Shown: piece after piece, positions 46,019-54,518 of the stretch
Position numbering within the stretch: the stretch's first letter is position 1
How the letters are laid out: each line of letters opens with the position of its first letter
Position numbers and translations under genes: made by a program
From: Brevibacillus gelatini
GTDB lineage: Bacteria; Bacillota; Bacilli; Brevibacillales; Brevibacillaceae
Assembly: GCF_003710935.1 (NCBI RefSeq)
Contig: NZ_RHHS01000039.1
Span: 1-64,000 of the forward strand
Direction: 5' to 3'
Length of the DNA: 64,000 nucleotides
Notes under the pieces: model-generated
Told to the model about the DNA's origin: nothing
Seen by the model: only the letters and a program-made list of their open reading frames with translations
Databases searched by the model: none

Positions 46019-46915
46019 GTGGCCAATGCAACCAAAGAATACGAGCTGACGATTGCCGGACATACTCTTTGCATTACGAACCCGTACAAGCCGCTCTGGC
46101 CGGAAGCAAACGTGACCAAGCTTGATTATTTGCGCTATCTCATGACCGTGGCGCCGCATCTGCTGCAGTATGCCCAAAACCGGCTGTTAACCGTGATTCG
46201 CTATCCGCACGGCATCCATGGCAAGCATTTCTATCAGAAAAACATTCCGGAATACGCTCCGTCCTGGATTCAGACACACACGTGGGAAAACGTCCGCTAT
46301 GTGCTGTGCAACGATGAAGCCACCCTCCTGTGGATGGCGAATCAGGCAGCGCTGGAATGGCACGTTTCCTTTCATATCGCCACCGATGAAACACCGACGG
46401 AGCTGGTGTTTGACCTCGACCCGTCCACAGATGATTTTGCTGTCGCAATCGAGGCCGCACTGCTTGTAAAAGAGCTGCTGGACGAGCTTAAGCTTCCCGC
46501 CTTTGTCAAAACGTCAGGCGCAAGCGGTCTGCAGGTGTACGTTCCGATCGAGCTGCGCTATACGTTTGCGCAGACGAGGCAAGTCGGGCATTTTATCGCA
46601 GCGTATCTGGTCAGCAAGCACCCTTCTTTTTTGACCATTGAACGCATGGTGAAAAATCGCGGGGACAAGCTGTACATCGACTATTTGCAGCATTGGCGCG
46701 GCAAGACGCTGCCTGCACCTTATTCAACGCGGGCGAAAAAACAGGCTACGGTTTCCACCCCCTTATTATGGGAGGAAGTGCCGTACTCTCATCCCAGTGC
46801 CTACACTGTGCACACTGTTCCGCAACGTTTGCAGGAGAAGGGCGATCTGTTCGCTGCCGTTTCCCGCCCGACAAAAAGAGCCTCGCTCGACCCCATCCTC
46901 GACTTTTTGCGCTGA
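46019..46915 (+). CDS. LigD-type polymerase/primase domain protein
   Basis: 298 residues equal to the polymerase (archaeo-eukaryotic primase fold) domain of LigD. It begins ITNPYKPLWPEANVTKLDYL, includes RYPHGIHGKHFYQKNIPE, the catalytic metal motif LVFDLDPS (DxD) and KTSGASGLQVYVPI, and ends with the RMVKNRGDKLYIDYLQHWRG region. It fills gaps at broken ends with ribo- or deoxynucleotides. The start is GTG with GGAAGGTG before it. It is divergent from the germination operon. Confidence 0.94.
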   Translation: MANATKEYELTIAGHTLCITNPYKPLWPEANVTKLDYLRYLMTVAPHLLQYAQNRLLTVIRYPHGIHGKHFYQKNIPEYAPSWIQTHTWENVRYVLCNDEATLLWMANQAALEWHVSFHIATDETPTELVFDLDPSTDDFAVAIEAALLVKELLDELKLPAFVKTSGASGLQVYVPIELRYTFAQTRQVGHFIAAYLVSKHPSFLTIERMVKNRGDKLYIDYLQHWRGKTLPAPYSTRAKKQATVSTPLLWEEVPYSHPSAYTVHTVPQRLQEKGDLFAAVSRPTKRASLDPILDFLR

Positions 46916-46995
46916 TCGTGAGCATCCCTATTGGAATCCTTCTGTTCAGGTATGCTATACTTGGCACAGACGTTTTGAGGCAAGGAGGCATTTTC

Positions 46996-47793
46996 ATGAT
47001 TGATCCGATCGCGCTTTCGTTCGGACCCCTAAAAATTCACTGGTACGGCATTATCATGGGGTTAGCCTTTTTTCTGGGGACTTACCTTGCAAGGTACAAT
47101 TCCAAACGTTCCGGCATTGATCCCGACCACGTCCTGAACATGGTCTTGCTGATTATCCCGGCAGCGATTGTTTGTGCCCGCTTGTATTACGTCGTGTTTG
47201 AATGGGCGCAGTACAAGGACAATCCACTGGACATTTTTGCCGTCTGGAAAGGCGGCCTGGCAATTCACGGCGGGCTGATCGGGGGCGTCCTCGCGGGAAC
47301 GTACTACATTCGCAAGCACAAGCTTCCCTACCTTCGCCTGGCTGATATTTTCATGCCCAGTGTCATCCTCGGGCAAGCCATTGGCCGCTGGGGAAATTTC
47401 ATCAATCAGGAAGCGCACGGCGATGTAGCGTCTGCAGAGTTCATGGCGAAGTTTCCGGCCTTTATCCGCGATCAGATGTTTATCGGCGGACAGTATTATC
47501 ATCCGACCTTCTTGTATGAATCGCTGTGGAACCTGCTCGTCTTCGGCATCTTGATGCTCATGCTCTATCGTTTTAAAAAATTCGACGGGCAAGTCTTTTT
47601 CAGCTACATGATTCTGTATTCCATCGGCCGCTTCTTCATCGAAGGCATGCGCACAGACAGCCTGCTGATCGCCGACACACTGCGGGTAGCCCAGCTCGTC
47701 AGTCTGAGCCTGATCGCCCTTGGGACCATTTTGATGCTGGTCTATGCCCGCAAAAGCAAGCAGTCTGGCCATTCTCACAATTCAATGGAATAG
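46996..47793 (+). CDS. lgt: Prolipoprotein diacylglyceryl transferase
   Basis: 265 residues with about seven membrane segments. Conserved motifs are HGGLIGGVLAG, the signature GRWGNFINQEAHG and the region around YHPTFLYESLWN with HPTFLYE. It transfers diacylglycerol to the lipobox cysteine of lipoproteins, including the GerAC-type and VanY-type proteins encoded in this window. AAGGAGGCATTTTC before the ATG at 46996 sets the start. It lies 80 bases after the polymerase gene. Confidence 0.97.
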   Translation: MIDPIALSFGPLKIHWYGIIMGLAFFLGTYLARYNSKRSGIDPDHVLNMVLLIIPAAIVCARLYYVVFEWAQYKDNPLDIFAVWKGGLAIHGGLIGGVLAGTYYIRKHKLPYLRLADIFMPSVILGQAIGRWGNFINQEAHGDVASAEFMAKFPAFIRDQMFIGGQYYHPTFLYESLWNLLVFGILMLMLYRFKKFDGQVFFSYMILYSIGRFFIEGMRTDSLLIADTLRVAQLVSLSLIALGTILMLVYARKSKQSGHSHNSME

Positions 47794-47813
47794 CAATCGG
47801 GAAAATCCTGTAC

Positions 47814-47847
47814 AACCACTCTCGCCTTTCCTGGCAGAGTGGTTTTT
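47814..47847 (+). terminator. Terminator after lgt
   Basis: AACCACTCT pairs with AGAGTGGTT around a 13-base loop, ending in a T run. Confidence 0.85.
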
Positions 47848-47910
47848 GCTTGCTCCCCCGTCTGAATTGTCGCAATGTGGGAAATAACTGGAAGAAAGGA
47901 GGGATCGCCC

Positions 47911-48150
47911 ATGGATGACGATATTTTGGAGGAGTATTTGGATCGTCTGGTTCGCATCCATTTTGCGCCAGACATGATCGGACCAGGCTTGCCCGCCTAC
48001 GCGGAAGGCAAGCTGTATGACTACAGTCCCAATGGGATTCTGATTGAGGAAAAGGACGGTTCGCTCGACTACATTCCGTTTTCGGCTGTACGACTCGTGC
48101 AAATCAAGCCAAAAGCCAGCTTGTGGGAGCGCTTGACAGGCATTGGCTAA
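47911..48150 (+). CDS. Small hypothetical protein, 79 residues
   Basis: MDDDILEEYLDRLVRIHFAP then a beta-rich middle (GKLYDYSPNGILIEEKDGSL, DYIPFSAVRLVQIK). The pattern of a short helix followed by five strands with a G-I-L-I-E turn resembles an Sm-like or SH3-like barrel, but I cannot place it in a named family. GAAAGGAGGGATCGCCC is an excellent ribosome site; an upstream in-frame start is unsupported. It is a single gene flanked by terminators. Confidence 0.7.
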   Translation: MDDDILEEYLDRLVRIHFAPDMIGPGLPAYAEGKLYDYSPNGILIEEKDGSLDYIPFSAVRLVQIKPKASLWERLTGIG

Positions 48151-48152
48151 GC

Positions 48153-48197
48153 AAAAAGACACCTTGCTACGAAATCGGCTCGCAGAAGGTGTCTTTT
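48153..48197. terminator. Bidirectional terminator, 79-residue gene versus pit
   Basis: AAAGACACCTT pairs with AAGGTGTCTTT around a 20-base loop, with A and T runs on both sides, serving the converging genes. Confidence 0.8.
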
Positions 48198-48204
48198 ATC
48201 GGTT

Positions 48205-49224
48205 TTACAGGAAAACGTCATATACGACATAACAGGCTGCAGCCAACAGTCCGGTTACCGGAAGCGTAATGATCCAGGTAACGACGATCCGTCCGGCCAC
48301 TCCCCATTTGACTGCGTTCAGCTTTTGTGACGCGCCTACCCCCAAAATCGAAGAGGTGATGACATGCGTCGTACTGACAGGCAGTTTCAAGGTAGTAAAG
48401 ATTGTGATAATCAAGGCAGAAGACAGGTCGGCTGAAAAACCGCTGATTGGCTTGATTTTCATAATCTTTCCACCCATTGTTTTGATGATGCGCCAGCCCC
48501 CGAAGGAAGTCCCCAGCGCCATGGCAAGTGCGGCGGACAGCTTCACCCACAGCGGGATGGTAAACTCTCCTGGCTCCTGAACCAAAAATCCGCCAGAGAG
48601 CAGGGCCAGTGTGATAACCCCCATGGTTTTCTGGGCGTCATTGGCTCCGTGGCTGAAAGACTGCCACGATGCGGACAACACTTGCATCATGCGGAAGTTG
48701 CGATTCGTTTTATGGTAATTCATGTTGGCGACAACCGCCGAAACAATTTTGATAACGATAAAGCCGACGACAAAGGCGACGATTGGCGAAATGATGAGCG
48801 CCTTGACGATCTCAACAAAGCCTTCCATGTTGATCGAACCGAAGCCGGCAGCCCCTACAGCGGCGCCTGCAACGCCCCCGATGATCGCGTGAGAGGAAGA
48901 GCTTGGGATTCCGAACCACCATGTAATCAGGTTCCACAAAATCGCGGCGGTCAAGGCGGCCAAAACGACAACGAGTCCGTTTTCCAGCTTGAACGGGTCC
49001 GTGATTTTGCCCCCGATCGTCTTCGCCACACCTGTATAGGTGAGCGCTCCCACAAGGTTAAAACACGACGCGAGTATCACCGCGGTACGCGGACTCAGCG
49101 CCCTGGTGGACACAGAGGTCGCGATGGCGTTGGCCGTGTCGTGAAAACCGTTGATGAAGTCGAAGCTGAGCGCCATGATGACGACAAGGACGAGAATAAT
49201 CACCTCTGGCGAAAGATCAAGCAT
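48205..49224 (-). CDS. pit: PiT-family inorganic phosphate transporter
   Basis: 339 residues with about ten membrane segments. Both PHO-4 signatures are present: FINGFHDTANAIATSVSTRA near the N-terminus and SHGANDAQKTMGVITLALL in the second half. It imports metal-phosphate with protons. The start overlaps the DUF47 stop by eight bases; this gene pair is the normal arrangement in Gram-positive bacteria. Confidence 0.95.
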   Translation of the reverse strand: MLDLSPEVIILVLVVIMALSFDFINGFHDTANAIATSVSTRALSPRTAVILASCFNLVGALTYTGVAKTIGGKITDPFKLENGLVVVLAALTAAILWNLITWWFGIPSSSSHAIIGGVAGAAVGAAGFGSINMEGFVEIVKALIISPIVAFVVGFIVIKIVSAVVANMNYHKTNRNFRMMQVLSASWQSFSHGANDAQKTMGVITLALLSGGFLVQEPGEFTIPLWVKLSAALAMALGTSFGGWRIIKTMGGKIMKIKPISGFSADLSSALIITIFTTLKLPVSTTHVITSSILGVGASQKLNAVKWGVAGRIVVTWIITLPVTGLLAAACYVVYDVFL

Positions 49225-49834
49225 TCTTTAACACGATCCCTTCAACCAGGTTCGAAACGTCCTCGGCAAAATCAGCACAGTCTTCCAATTTGTCATAAAT
49301 TTCCTTAAGTTTGATCGCTTCGATCGGATTGGCATCAGGTGAATTCAGCAGATCAGATACCATTTTGCGGTAATTCGAATCGGATTCATGCTCCAGATCC
49401 TTGATTTCCCGCGCAATTTTCGCTACGATCTGGTGATCGAGCTTGCGGAGCGTGCGAATCAGCTCAATCAGCTTCGCCGAACATTTGACCAGAATGTTTG
49501 CCTGTGCCAAAACTCGCGGATCCGGCTGACGAACTTGGTAGAGATACATGCGATCCGCAACACCGTCAATGTAATCGATCATCGAATCCATTGTGTGTGC
49601 GAGCAGGTGAATGTCCTCACGCTCAAGCGGAGTGATAAAGGTAGAGTTCAATTCGTTCATGATGCGGCGAACGATCTCATCCCCTTCTTTTTCAACAGCC
49701 TTGATTGCCTTCACTTTCGCTTCTACATCATGATAGTTTCCTATCATTTCATAGAAAAGATGAGTCCCTTTGTGCACCGTGGCAATCTGCTGTTCAAACA
49801 GATCAAAGAAGATATACTTGTTCGATTTCAACAT
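49217..49834 (-). CDS. DUF47/PhoU-like partner of the phosphate transporter
   Basis: 205 residues, all helical, with the DUF47 pattern KAVEKEGDEIVRRIMNELNS, FITPLEREDIHLLAHTMDSM and KDLEHESDSNYRKMV. PhoU-like proteins regulate the adjacent Pit transporter. The ATG at 49834 has AGGA four bases upstream; a GTG five codons earlier is too close to its Shine-Dalgarno. A -10 TATAAT lies 40 bases upstream. Confidence 0.94.
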   Translation of the reverse strand: MLKSNKYIFFDLFEQQIATVHKGTHLFYEMIGNYHDVEAKVKAIKAVEKEGDEIVRRIMNELNSTFITPLEREDIHLLAHTMDSMIDYIDGVADRMYLYQVRQPDPRVLAQANILVKCSAKLIELIRTLRKLDHQIVAKIAREIKDLEHESDSNYRKMVSDLLNSPDANPIEAIKLKEIYDKLEDCADFAEDVSNLVEGIVLKNA

Positions 49835-49875
49835 ACTTTCCTTCTTCACTCCTTTGGATAAATCACACCTAGACG

Positions 49876-49904
49876 ATTATATCGAAAGTTATTGTTGACG
49901 TAAA
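49876..49904 (-). promoter_or_regulatory. Promoter of the DUF47-pit operon
   Basis: Minus strand -10 TATAAT (49876-49881), 17 bases, weak -35 TTTACG (49899-49904). About 60 bases further upstream TTTACA and TTAATA with five-base spacing loosely resemble a Pho box; I would not claim PhoP control from that. Confidence 0.5.
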
Positions 49905-49981
49905 TTTAAATTCAAGGGCAAGTGTGTAGATTTTTCTTAAAAAAAATATTAAGTTTTTGTAAATCTCCTTTACACTCTGCC

Positions 49982-50023
49982 AAAAAACAAAACACCCGTC
50001 TGTTTGAGCGAGCGACAGGTGTT
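49982..50023 (-). terminator. Terminator of the diguanylate cyclase gene
   Basis: On the minus strand AACACC-GTC pairs with GAC-GGTGTT across one mismatch, then TTGTTTTTTG follows. Confidence 0.75.
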
Positions 50024-50045
50024 ACCATCTCTTCTTCTCATTCGT

Positions 50046-50690
50046 TCAATGCGTAGCGACAATCATGCAATCTTTCTTTTTCTTGGCTTCGTACATCAGT
50101 GTGTCTGCCTTGTGTGTCAGTTCTTCTGCCGTAGCGGCATGCATCGGATAGGAAGCTACGCCGATGCTGACCGTCACGCCTGACAGCGCATGGCGGACCT
50201 GCTCTTGTATCCGCGTCCCGACCGCGAGCGCCTCATTCGTATCCGTATGCTTCAAAAGCACGACAAATTCTTCTCCGCCCCAACGCCCGACCGTATCCCG
50301 GCTCTGCACATTGGCTTGCAGAATGGAAGCGAATTGGCAAAGCAGCCGATCTCCTGCCATATGACCGTGGCTATCATTGAATTGCTTGAAATTATCCAGG
50401 TCGATGAACAATAGCGTGAGCGGATATTGCTGATTTTTGGCCTGGTTGATCTCGCGAATCAGCCTGTCCAGAAATCGGCGGTTGACCAAAACGCCCGTCA
50501 GCGAGTCGTAATAGGCCATTTGTCGCAGGCGATTCACGTATTGTCCCAACCTGTATCCAACTGCAATCTGAACCAAAGCCACAAGCACGACAACCATCAT
50601 CGGCATCTGCTCGTTATGCAGTATGCATAATGCAAGCCAAGTCAATATCATCAGACAGGGCACGCCCATGAAAATCCAGCGCGAGTCCAA
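50046..50690 (-). CDS. Membrane-anchored GGDEF diguanylate cyclase
   Basis: About 214 residues. Two membrane helices (WIFMGVPCLMILTWLALCIL and MPMMVVVLVALVQIAVGY) precede a GGDEF domain starting YYDSLTGVLVNRRFLDRLI. The active-site loop is intact as RWGGEEFVVLL, so cyclic di-GMP synthesis is likely. The inhibitory I-site is not intact: the position of RxxD reads QSRD. No sensor domain is present. A TTG at 50690 with GGAGGTGG six bases before it is chosen; another TTG nine codons upstream is possible. Confidence 0.9.
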   Translation of the reverse strand: MDSRWIFMGVPCLMILTWLALCILHNEQMPMMVVVLVALVQIAVGYRLGQYVNRLRQMAYYDSLTGVLVNRRFLDRLIREINQAKNQQYPLTLLFIDLDNFKQFNDSHGHMAGDRLLCQFASILQANVQSRDTVGRWGGEEFVVLLKHTDTNEALAVGTRIQEQVRHALSGVTVSIGVASYPMHAATAEELTHKADTLMYEAKKKKDCMIVATH

Positions 50691-50985
50691 GTTGCTCTCC
50701 ACCTCCGCTCCATCCAATGTAGCAGCAACGCAACCAAAACATTACATAAGACCCAAAAATTCCATGTGTAAGTAGGTCTAAATCCTTACTATCAGGAATA
50801 TTTTACCTACCTTTCTGCCGAAGTTCAAGCACTATTCTGCTGAATGACCAGATGATCCGCCGTTGTCACGAGATTTACGAGCCCTTTGTTTGAATTTTCC
50901 CATTTATCCCAACCCTCTTTATTTTTATATAATGAATACGCTATACTAACAAAATATTATTGATCGATAGGGAGGAATTAGCCAA

Positions 50986-52221
50986 ATGCTCTCGTTGCAA
51001 CCATTGATCGCCCGCTACGACACGACGATCTGGATTCGTGTCATCGGAACGATCCTTACTACTTTTGCGGGCTTCATGATTCGGCCGTTCCTCGCCTTCT
51101 ATCTGTATGACAGGATGGACGGGAATCTGATCCTGGCTGCCATGGTCACCAGCCTGCAACCGTTGACGAGCATCATTTCCGGCTATTTTGCCGGAAGCCT
51201 TTCCGACCGTTATGGCCGAAAGCCGCTCATGATCGCTGCTTTGGCGATTGAAGCGATCTCCATGGGCGGATATATCTGGGCGGAAAGCTTATTTACCTTT
51301 GCAGCGCTGACCATTTTGAACGGGATCGGAGCTTCCCTGTTTTGGCCAGCCGCCAGCGCGCAAATTACTGATGTCGTACCGGAGGACAAGCGCAGCGAAG
51401 TATTCGCGCTGCTGCACACCGCACTGAATCTCGGTGCTGCCGCTGGTCCGCTGATCGGCGTCGCCATCTATAAAATGAACCCGGCGATTGCCTTTGGTCT
51501 CTGCTCCTGTATGCTGTTCGTCTACGCTCTGCTTATTCTATGGAAGGTTCCGGAGACACTGCCGGATCACATCCGGGAACAGTCCCATCGAACGGCAAAA
51601 ACGGACCAGGCTCCGAAAATGAAGCTGTCCGAGCATCGTACCCTCATCTGGATGACGCTTGCTGCGGTCCCTGTATCGCTTTTGTACTCCCAGGTTGAGA
51701 TCATTTTGCCGCAGCATTTGCGCACCCAGTACACAGACTTTCTGAGCGTCTTCGCTACCTTGATGACGATCAACGGCGCTTTGGTCGTCTGCTGCCAGAT
51801 TGCCATCGCCAAGTTTGCCGAGCGTTTTCCTGCTCACCGGGTCATTCTCACAGCCTATCTGTTTTTGGCCTGTGTCGGCTTTGGCTACGGGTGGGCGCCG
51901 AGTTTTCTCCTGCTCGTGCTCGCTGAAGCGCTGTTTACGATTGGCGAGATGCTGTACGGCCCGCAAATCCAAAAGGCGATCTCCATCATGGCACCGGAAG
52001 AATACCGCGGACGCTACTTTGCGATCTTCGGCGCGAACTGGGGCATCACAGGTACAATCGGCCCTTCAGTGGGCGCCGTAGCGTTCAAAGGAATCGGGGG
52101 CGCTCTCTGGTTTTCGCTCCTGGGCCTGCTGCTTCTCGTCGGCGGACTTTTTCAATTCCGTTTTGTCAAAAAAGCGACCCGGACTGCGGCGGCAGAAAGT
52201 GTCCAATCGGTGACAAGCTAA
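50986..52221 (+). CDS. MFS efflux-type transporter
   Basis: 411 residues with 12 membrane segments. The loop 2-3 motif is GSLSDRYGRKPLMIAALA, typical of drug-efflux MFS, and helix 5 has ALNLGAAAGPLIGVAIY (motif C-like). It resembles the MdtG/YttB group of multidrug transporters; the substrate is unknown. GGGAGGAATTAGCC precedes the ATG. A long terminator follows. The upstream gap 50691-50985 is AT-rich, with TATAAT and TATACT boxes but no clear -35. Confidence 0.88.
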   Translation: MLSLQPLIARYDTTIWIRVIGTILTTFAGFMIRPFLAFYLYDRMDGNLILAAMVTSLQPLTSIISGYFAGSLSDRYGRKPLMIAALAIEAISMGGYIWAESLFTFAALTILNGIGASLFWPAASAQITDVVPEDKRSEVFALLHTALNLGAAAGPLIGVAIYKMNPAIAFGLCSCMLFVYALLILWKVPETLPDHIREQSHRTAKTDQAPKMKLSEHRTLIWMTLAAVPVSLLYSQVEIILPQHLRTQYTDFLSVFATLMTINGALVVCCQIAIAKFAERFPAHRVILTAYLFLACVGFGYGWAPSFLLLVLAEALFTIGEMLYGPQIQKAISIMAPEEYRGRYFAIFGANWGITGTIGPSVGAVAFKGIGGALWFSLLGLLLLVGGLFQFRFVKKATRTAAAESVQSVTS

Positions 52222-52245
52222 TGCAATGAATAACCAGACAAAAAT

Positions 52246-52296
52246 AGCCTGAATACGAAGCATGAGATGGTCCATCGCTTCGTATTCAGGCTTTTT
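52246..52296 (+). terminator. Terminator of the MFS gene
   Basis: A perfect 16-pair stem (AGCCTGAATACGAAGC with its complement, 52277-52292) around a 15-base loop, followed by TTTTT. Confidence 0.92.
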
Positions 52297-52424
52297 CCGT
52301 CTGCAACATTTGCTATCCCCTTTTTCTGTCGGCACCATGCAGCTTGCTCGCCTTCACGATGAATTGGAATCAATTGGGAAGGGCACCATACTGGTACGCT
52401 ATGGAAAACGGAGTGAAAAAGTGT

Positions 52425-53495
52425 ATGCCCCGTATCGAATCCGTTGCGACTGCCGTTCCGCCGCATGAAGTTTCTACGGAACAATCCAGGCAGTTCGCCC
52501 GCCATTTTTTTCAGGATGCCTTTCCCGATATTGATCGGCTCCTGAACGTTTTTTCCCACAGCCACATCGAAAAACGGCATTTTTGCATGCCGCTCGACTG
52601 GTTTTTCACCGACTGTCCGTTTCCCGAAAAAAACAGGCTGTATATCCGGCACGCAGAAGCCTTGTCGCTTGCAGCCGCACGAAAATGCCTGGAAAAAGCC
52701 GGGCTGCGGCCAGCCGATATAGATTGTCTCGTATTCGTCTCCAGCACAGGCATCGCCACGCCGAGCATGGATGCACGCCTTCTCAACAGTCTCGGGCTTC
52801 GCTCCGATATTACGCGCATTCCGCTTTGGGGATTGGGCTGTGCCGGAGGAGCGATGGGCTTGTCCCGCTCTTTCGAATACGCCGGGGCCTATCCCGAGCG
52901 CAGGGTGCTGCTCATCAGCGTCGAGCTGTGCGGGCTGACCTTTAATCGCCAGGATTTGTCCAAAAGCAATCTGGTAGCGACGTGTCTGTTTGGAGACGGA
53001 GCTGCCGCAGTCGTCGTCAGCGGCGATCGCGTCCCCGCCGTGGCACAGGAGAAATCGCCCCAAATCCGGTTTTGCGCTGCCCGCACAACGACGTGGCCCG
53101 ATACGCTCGATGTAATGGGCTGGGAGCTGACAGAGCCGGGGTTGAAGGTGATATTTTCCCGCGACATTCCTACGTTGATTCAGACGTACATGCGCGAAAA
53201 TGTAGACAGCTTTTTGGCAACGCACCAGACGACTGTGGATCGCCTGCGCCACTTTATTTTTCATCCGGGCGGTGCAAAGGTATTGAACGCATACCGGACT
53301 TCGCTCGGCATAGATGCGCAGGCGACCCGCCACTCCGAAGAGGTGCTGCGCCATTTTGGCAACATGTCTTCGCCGACCGTGCTGTTTGTCCTGGAAAAAA
53401 GCATGGAGCAAGCCTGGCAGCCGGGTGAGCGCGGATTGGTGGCGGCGCTTGGACCCGGTTTCAGCTCGGAGCTGCTCCTTTTGGAAGCGAGGTAG
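52425..53495 (+). CDS. bpsA: Type III polyketide synthase (alkylpyrone synthase, BpsA-like)
   Basis: 356 residues of the chalcone/stilbene synthase family. The catalytic triad is visible: Cys139 in LGCAGGAMGLS, His in FIFHPGGAKVL and Asn in FGNMSSPTVLFVL. B. subtilis BpsA makes alkylpyrones and alkylresorcinols from long-chain acyl-CoAs and malonyl-CoA. The next gene is a methyltransferase of the BpsB type, so the product may be methylated. The start is chosen at ATG 52425 (MPRIESVATAVP) behind GGAG; a longer frame is possible. Confidence 0.93.
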   Translation: MPRIESVATAVPPHEVSTEQSRQFARHFFQDAFPDIDRLLNVFSHSHIEKRHFCMPLDWFFTDCPFPEKNRLYIRHAEALSLAAARKCLEKAGLRPADIDCLVFVSSTGIATPSMDARLLNSLGLRSDITRIPLWGLGCAGGAMGLSRSFEYAGAYPERRVLLISVELCGLTFNRQDLSKSNLVATCLFGDGAAAVVVSGDRVPAVAQEKSPQIRFCAARTTTWPDTLDVMGWELTEPGLKVIFSRDIPTLIQTYMRENVDSFLATHQTTVDRLRHFIFHPGGAKVLNAYRTSLGIDAQATRHSEEVLRHFGNMSSPTVLFVLEKSMEQAWQPGERGLVAALGPGFSSELLLLEAR

Positions 53496-53500
53496 GTGCG

Positions 53501-54013
53501 ATGCTCTTTTTCGTCACGGTCATGGCCGTCGTTTGCCTGCAACGTCTCTGTGAACTGATGCTGGCAGCACGCAACGCCCGCTACATACGTGCCAGGGGAG
53601 GCGTGGAAATCGGAGCGAGCCATTACAAGTATATCGTGCTGTTGCACGTTTGCTTTTTGGTCAGCCTGATAGTGGAAGTGGTCGCTACAGACAGTGCATC
53701 GCCTCTGCCACCGTGGTGGGGGTACAGCTTCGGCCTGTTTTTGGCGGCCCAGCTGCTCCGCTACTGGTGTATCCGGAGTCTCGGCAAGCGGTGGAACACG
53801 CGCATTCTGATCGTTCCCGGCGAAGCGCCGCTCCGGCGCGGGCCGTACCGCTGGCTGCGCCATCCGAATTACGTCGTCGTGGCGATCGAGCTGTTCACCC
53901 TGCCGCTGACGTTTTCCGCCGTGAATACCGCTGTTGTTTTTACGATCCTGAATGCCTGGCTGCTGCTGCGCGTGCGCATTCCGCTGGAAGAAAAAAGCGT
54001 GTACGAAAGATAA
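53501..54013 (+). CDS. bpsB: Isoprenylcysteine methyltransferase-family protein (BpsB-like)
   Basis: 170 residues with four to five membrane segments and the ICMT-type SAM-binding C-terminus: GEAPLRRGPYRWLRHPNYVV (RHPxY motif) then IPLEEKSVYER. In B. subtilis BpsB (YpbQ) methylates alkylpyrones made by BpsA. It starts five bases after the synthase stop, with GAGGTAGGTGCG as ribosome site. Confidence 0.92.
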   Translation: MLFFVTVMAVVCLQRLCELMLAARNARYIRARGGVEIGASHYKYIVLLHVCFLVSLIVEVVATDSASPLPPWWGYSFGLFLAAQLLRYWCIRSLGKRWNTRILIVPGEAPLRRGPYRWLRHPNYVVVAIELFTLPLTFSAVNTAVVFTILNAWLLLRVRIPLEEKSVYER

Positions 54014-54182
54014 GCGGAGACGATTCCAAAATGGGCGGCCGCATATAGCGGATGGTTGCCGAAGCAGGCAAAAAAGCCTGCGACCGAAGCCACAGACTTT
54101 TTTCTCTATTCAGGTTTACGATTGCTCGAATCGCGGGAAAGAAAATAAATACGTTACTAAAGTCCTGTGAGGTGGAGCCATC

Positions 54183-54503
54183 GTGAATCGTACAAATTTT
54201 GTAGAGCCTCTGGAAGCAAAACGCACCATCGTACGTGATTTTTTCAGCCTGATTGAAACCTTGCCCAACAAGGACGATGCAGCCAGCGTGCAAAAACTTC
54301 TCCGCTACTTGCAAAGCTTGCTTCGAATCAAACAGGTCATCCCGCCAGTGGTCGAGATCATGACCATCGTCAAAACGAACAAGCCGATTCTTTATCATTC
54401 CGCTCGTCGCTCCATCGTGGCCTCCAGCAATTTGCACATGCTTTTCCAGATTGAAATGGATGTGGAGCTGGCACACGAGAGACTGGCGCAGTACGATAAA
54501 TAA
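54183..54503 (+). CDS. Hypothetical protein, 106 residues
   Basis: A soluble, mostly helical protein: MNRTNFVEPLEAKRTIVRDF, then KLLRYLQSLLRIKQVIPPVV and a C-terminal EIMTIVKTNKPILYHSARRS and HERLAQYDK. There is no signal peptide or membrane segment. The GTG start follows GAGGTGGAGCCATC, a strong site. It converges on the aminopeptidase gene 15 bases away. I recognise no family. The 54014-54182 gap holds a GCAGGC/GCCTGC hairpin without a T run. Confidence 0.65.
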   Translation: MNRTNFVEPLEAKRTIVRDFFSLIETLPNKDDAASVQKLLRYLQSLLRIKQVIPPVVEIMTIVKTNKPILYHSARRSIVASSNLHMLFQIEMDVELAHERLAQYDK

Positions 54504-54518
54504 CCGGCTTGCCGGAGT

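Noticed and set aside
49920-49975. Possible Pho box upstream of the DUF47-pit operon
   Set aside because: Only one good TTTACA hexamer with a degenerate partner in an AT-rich stretch; this is not above chance.
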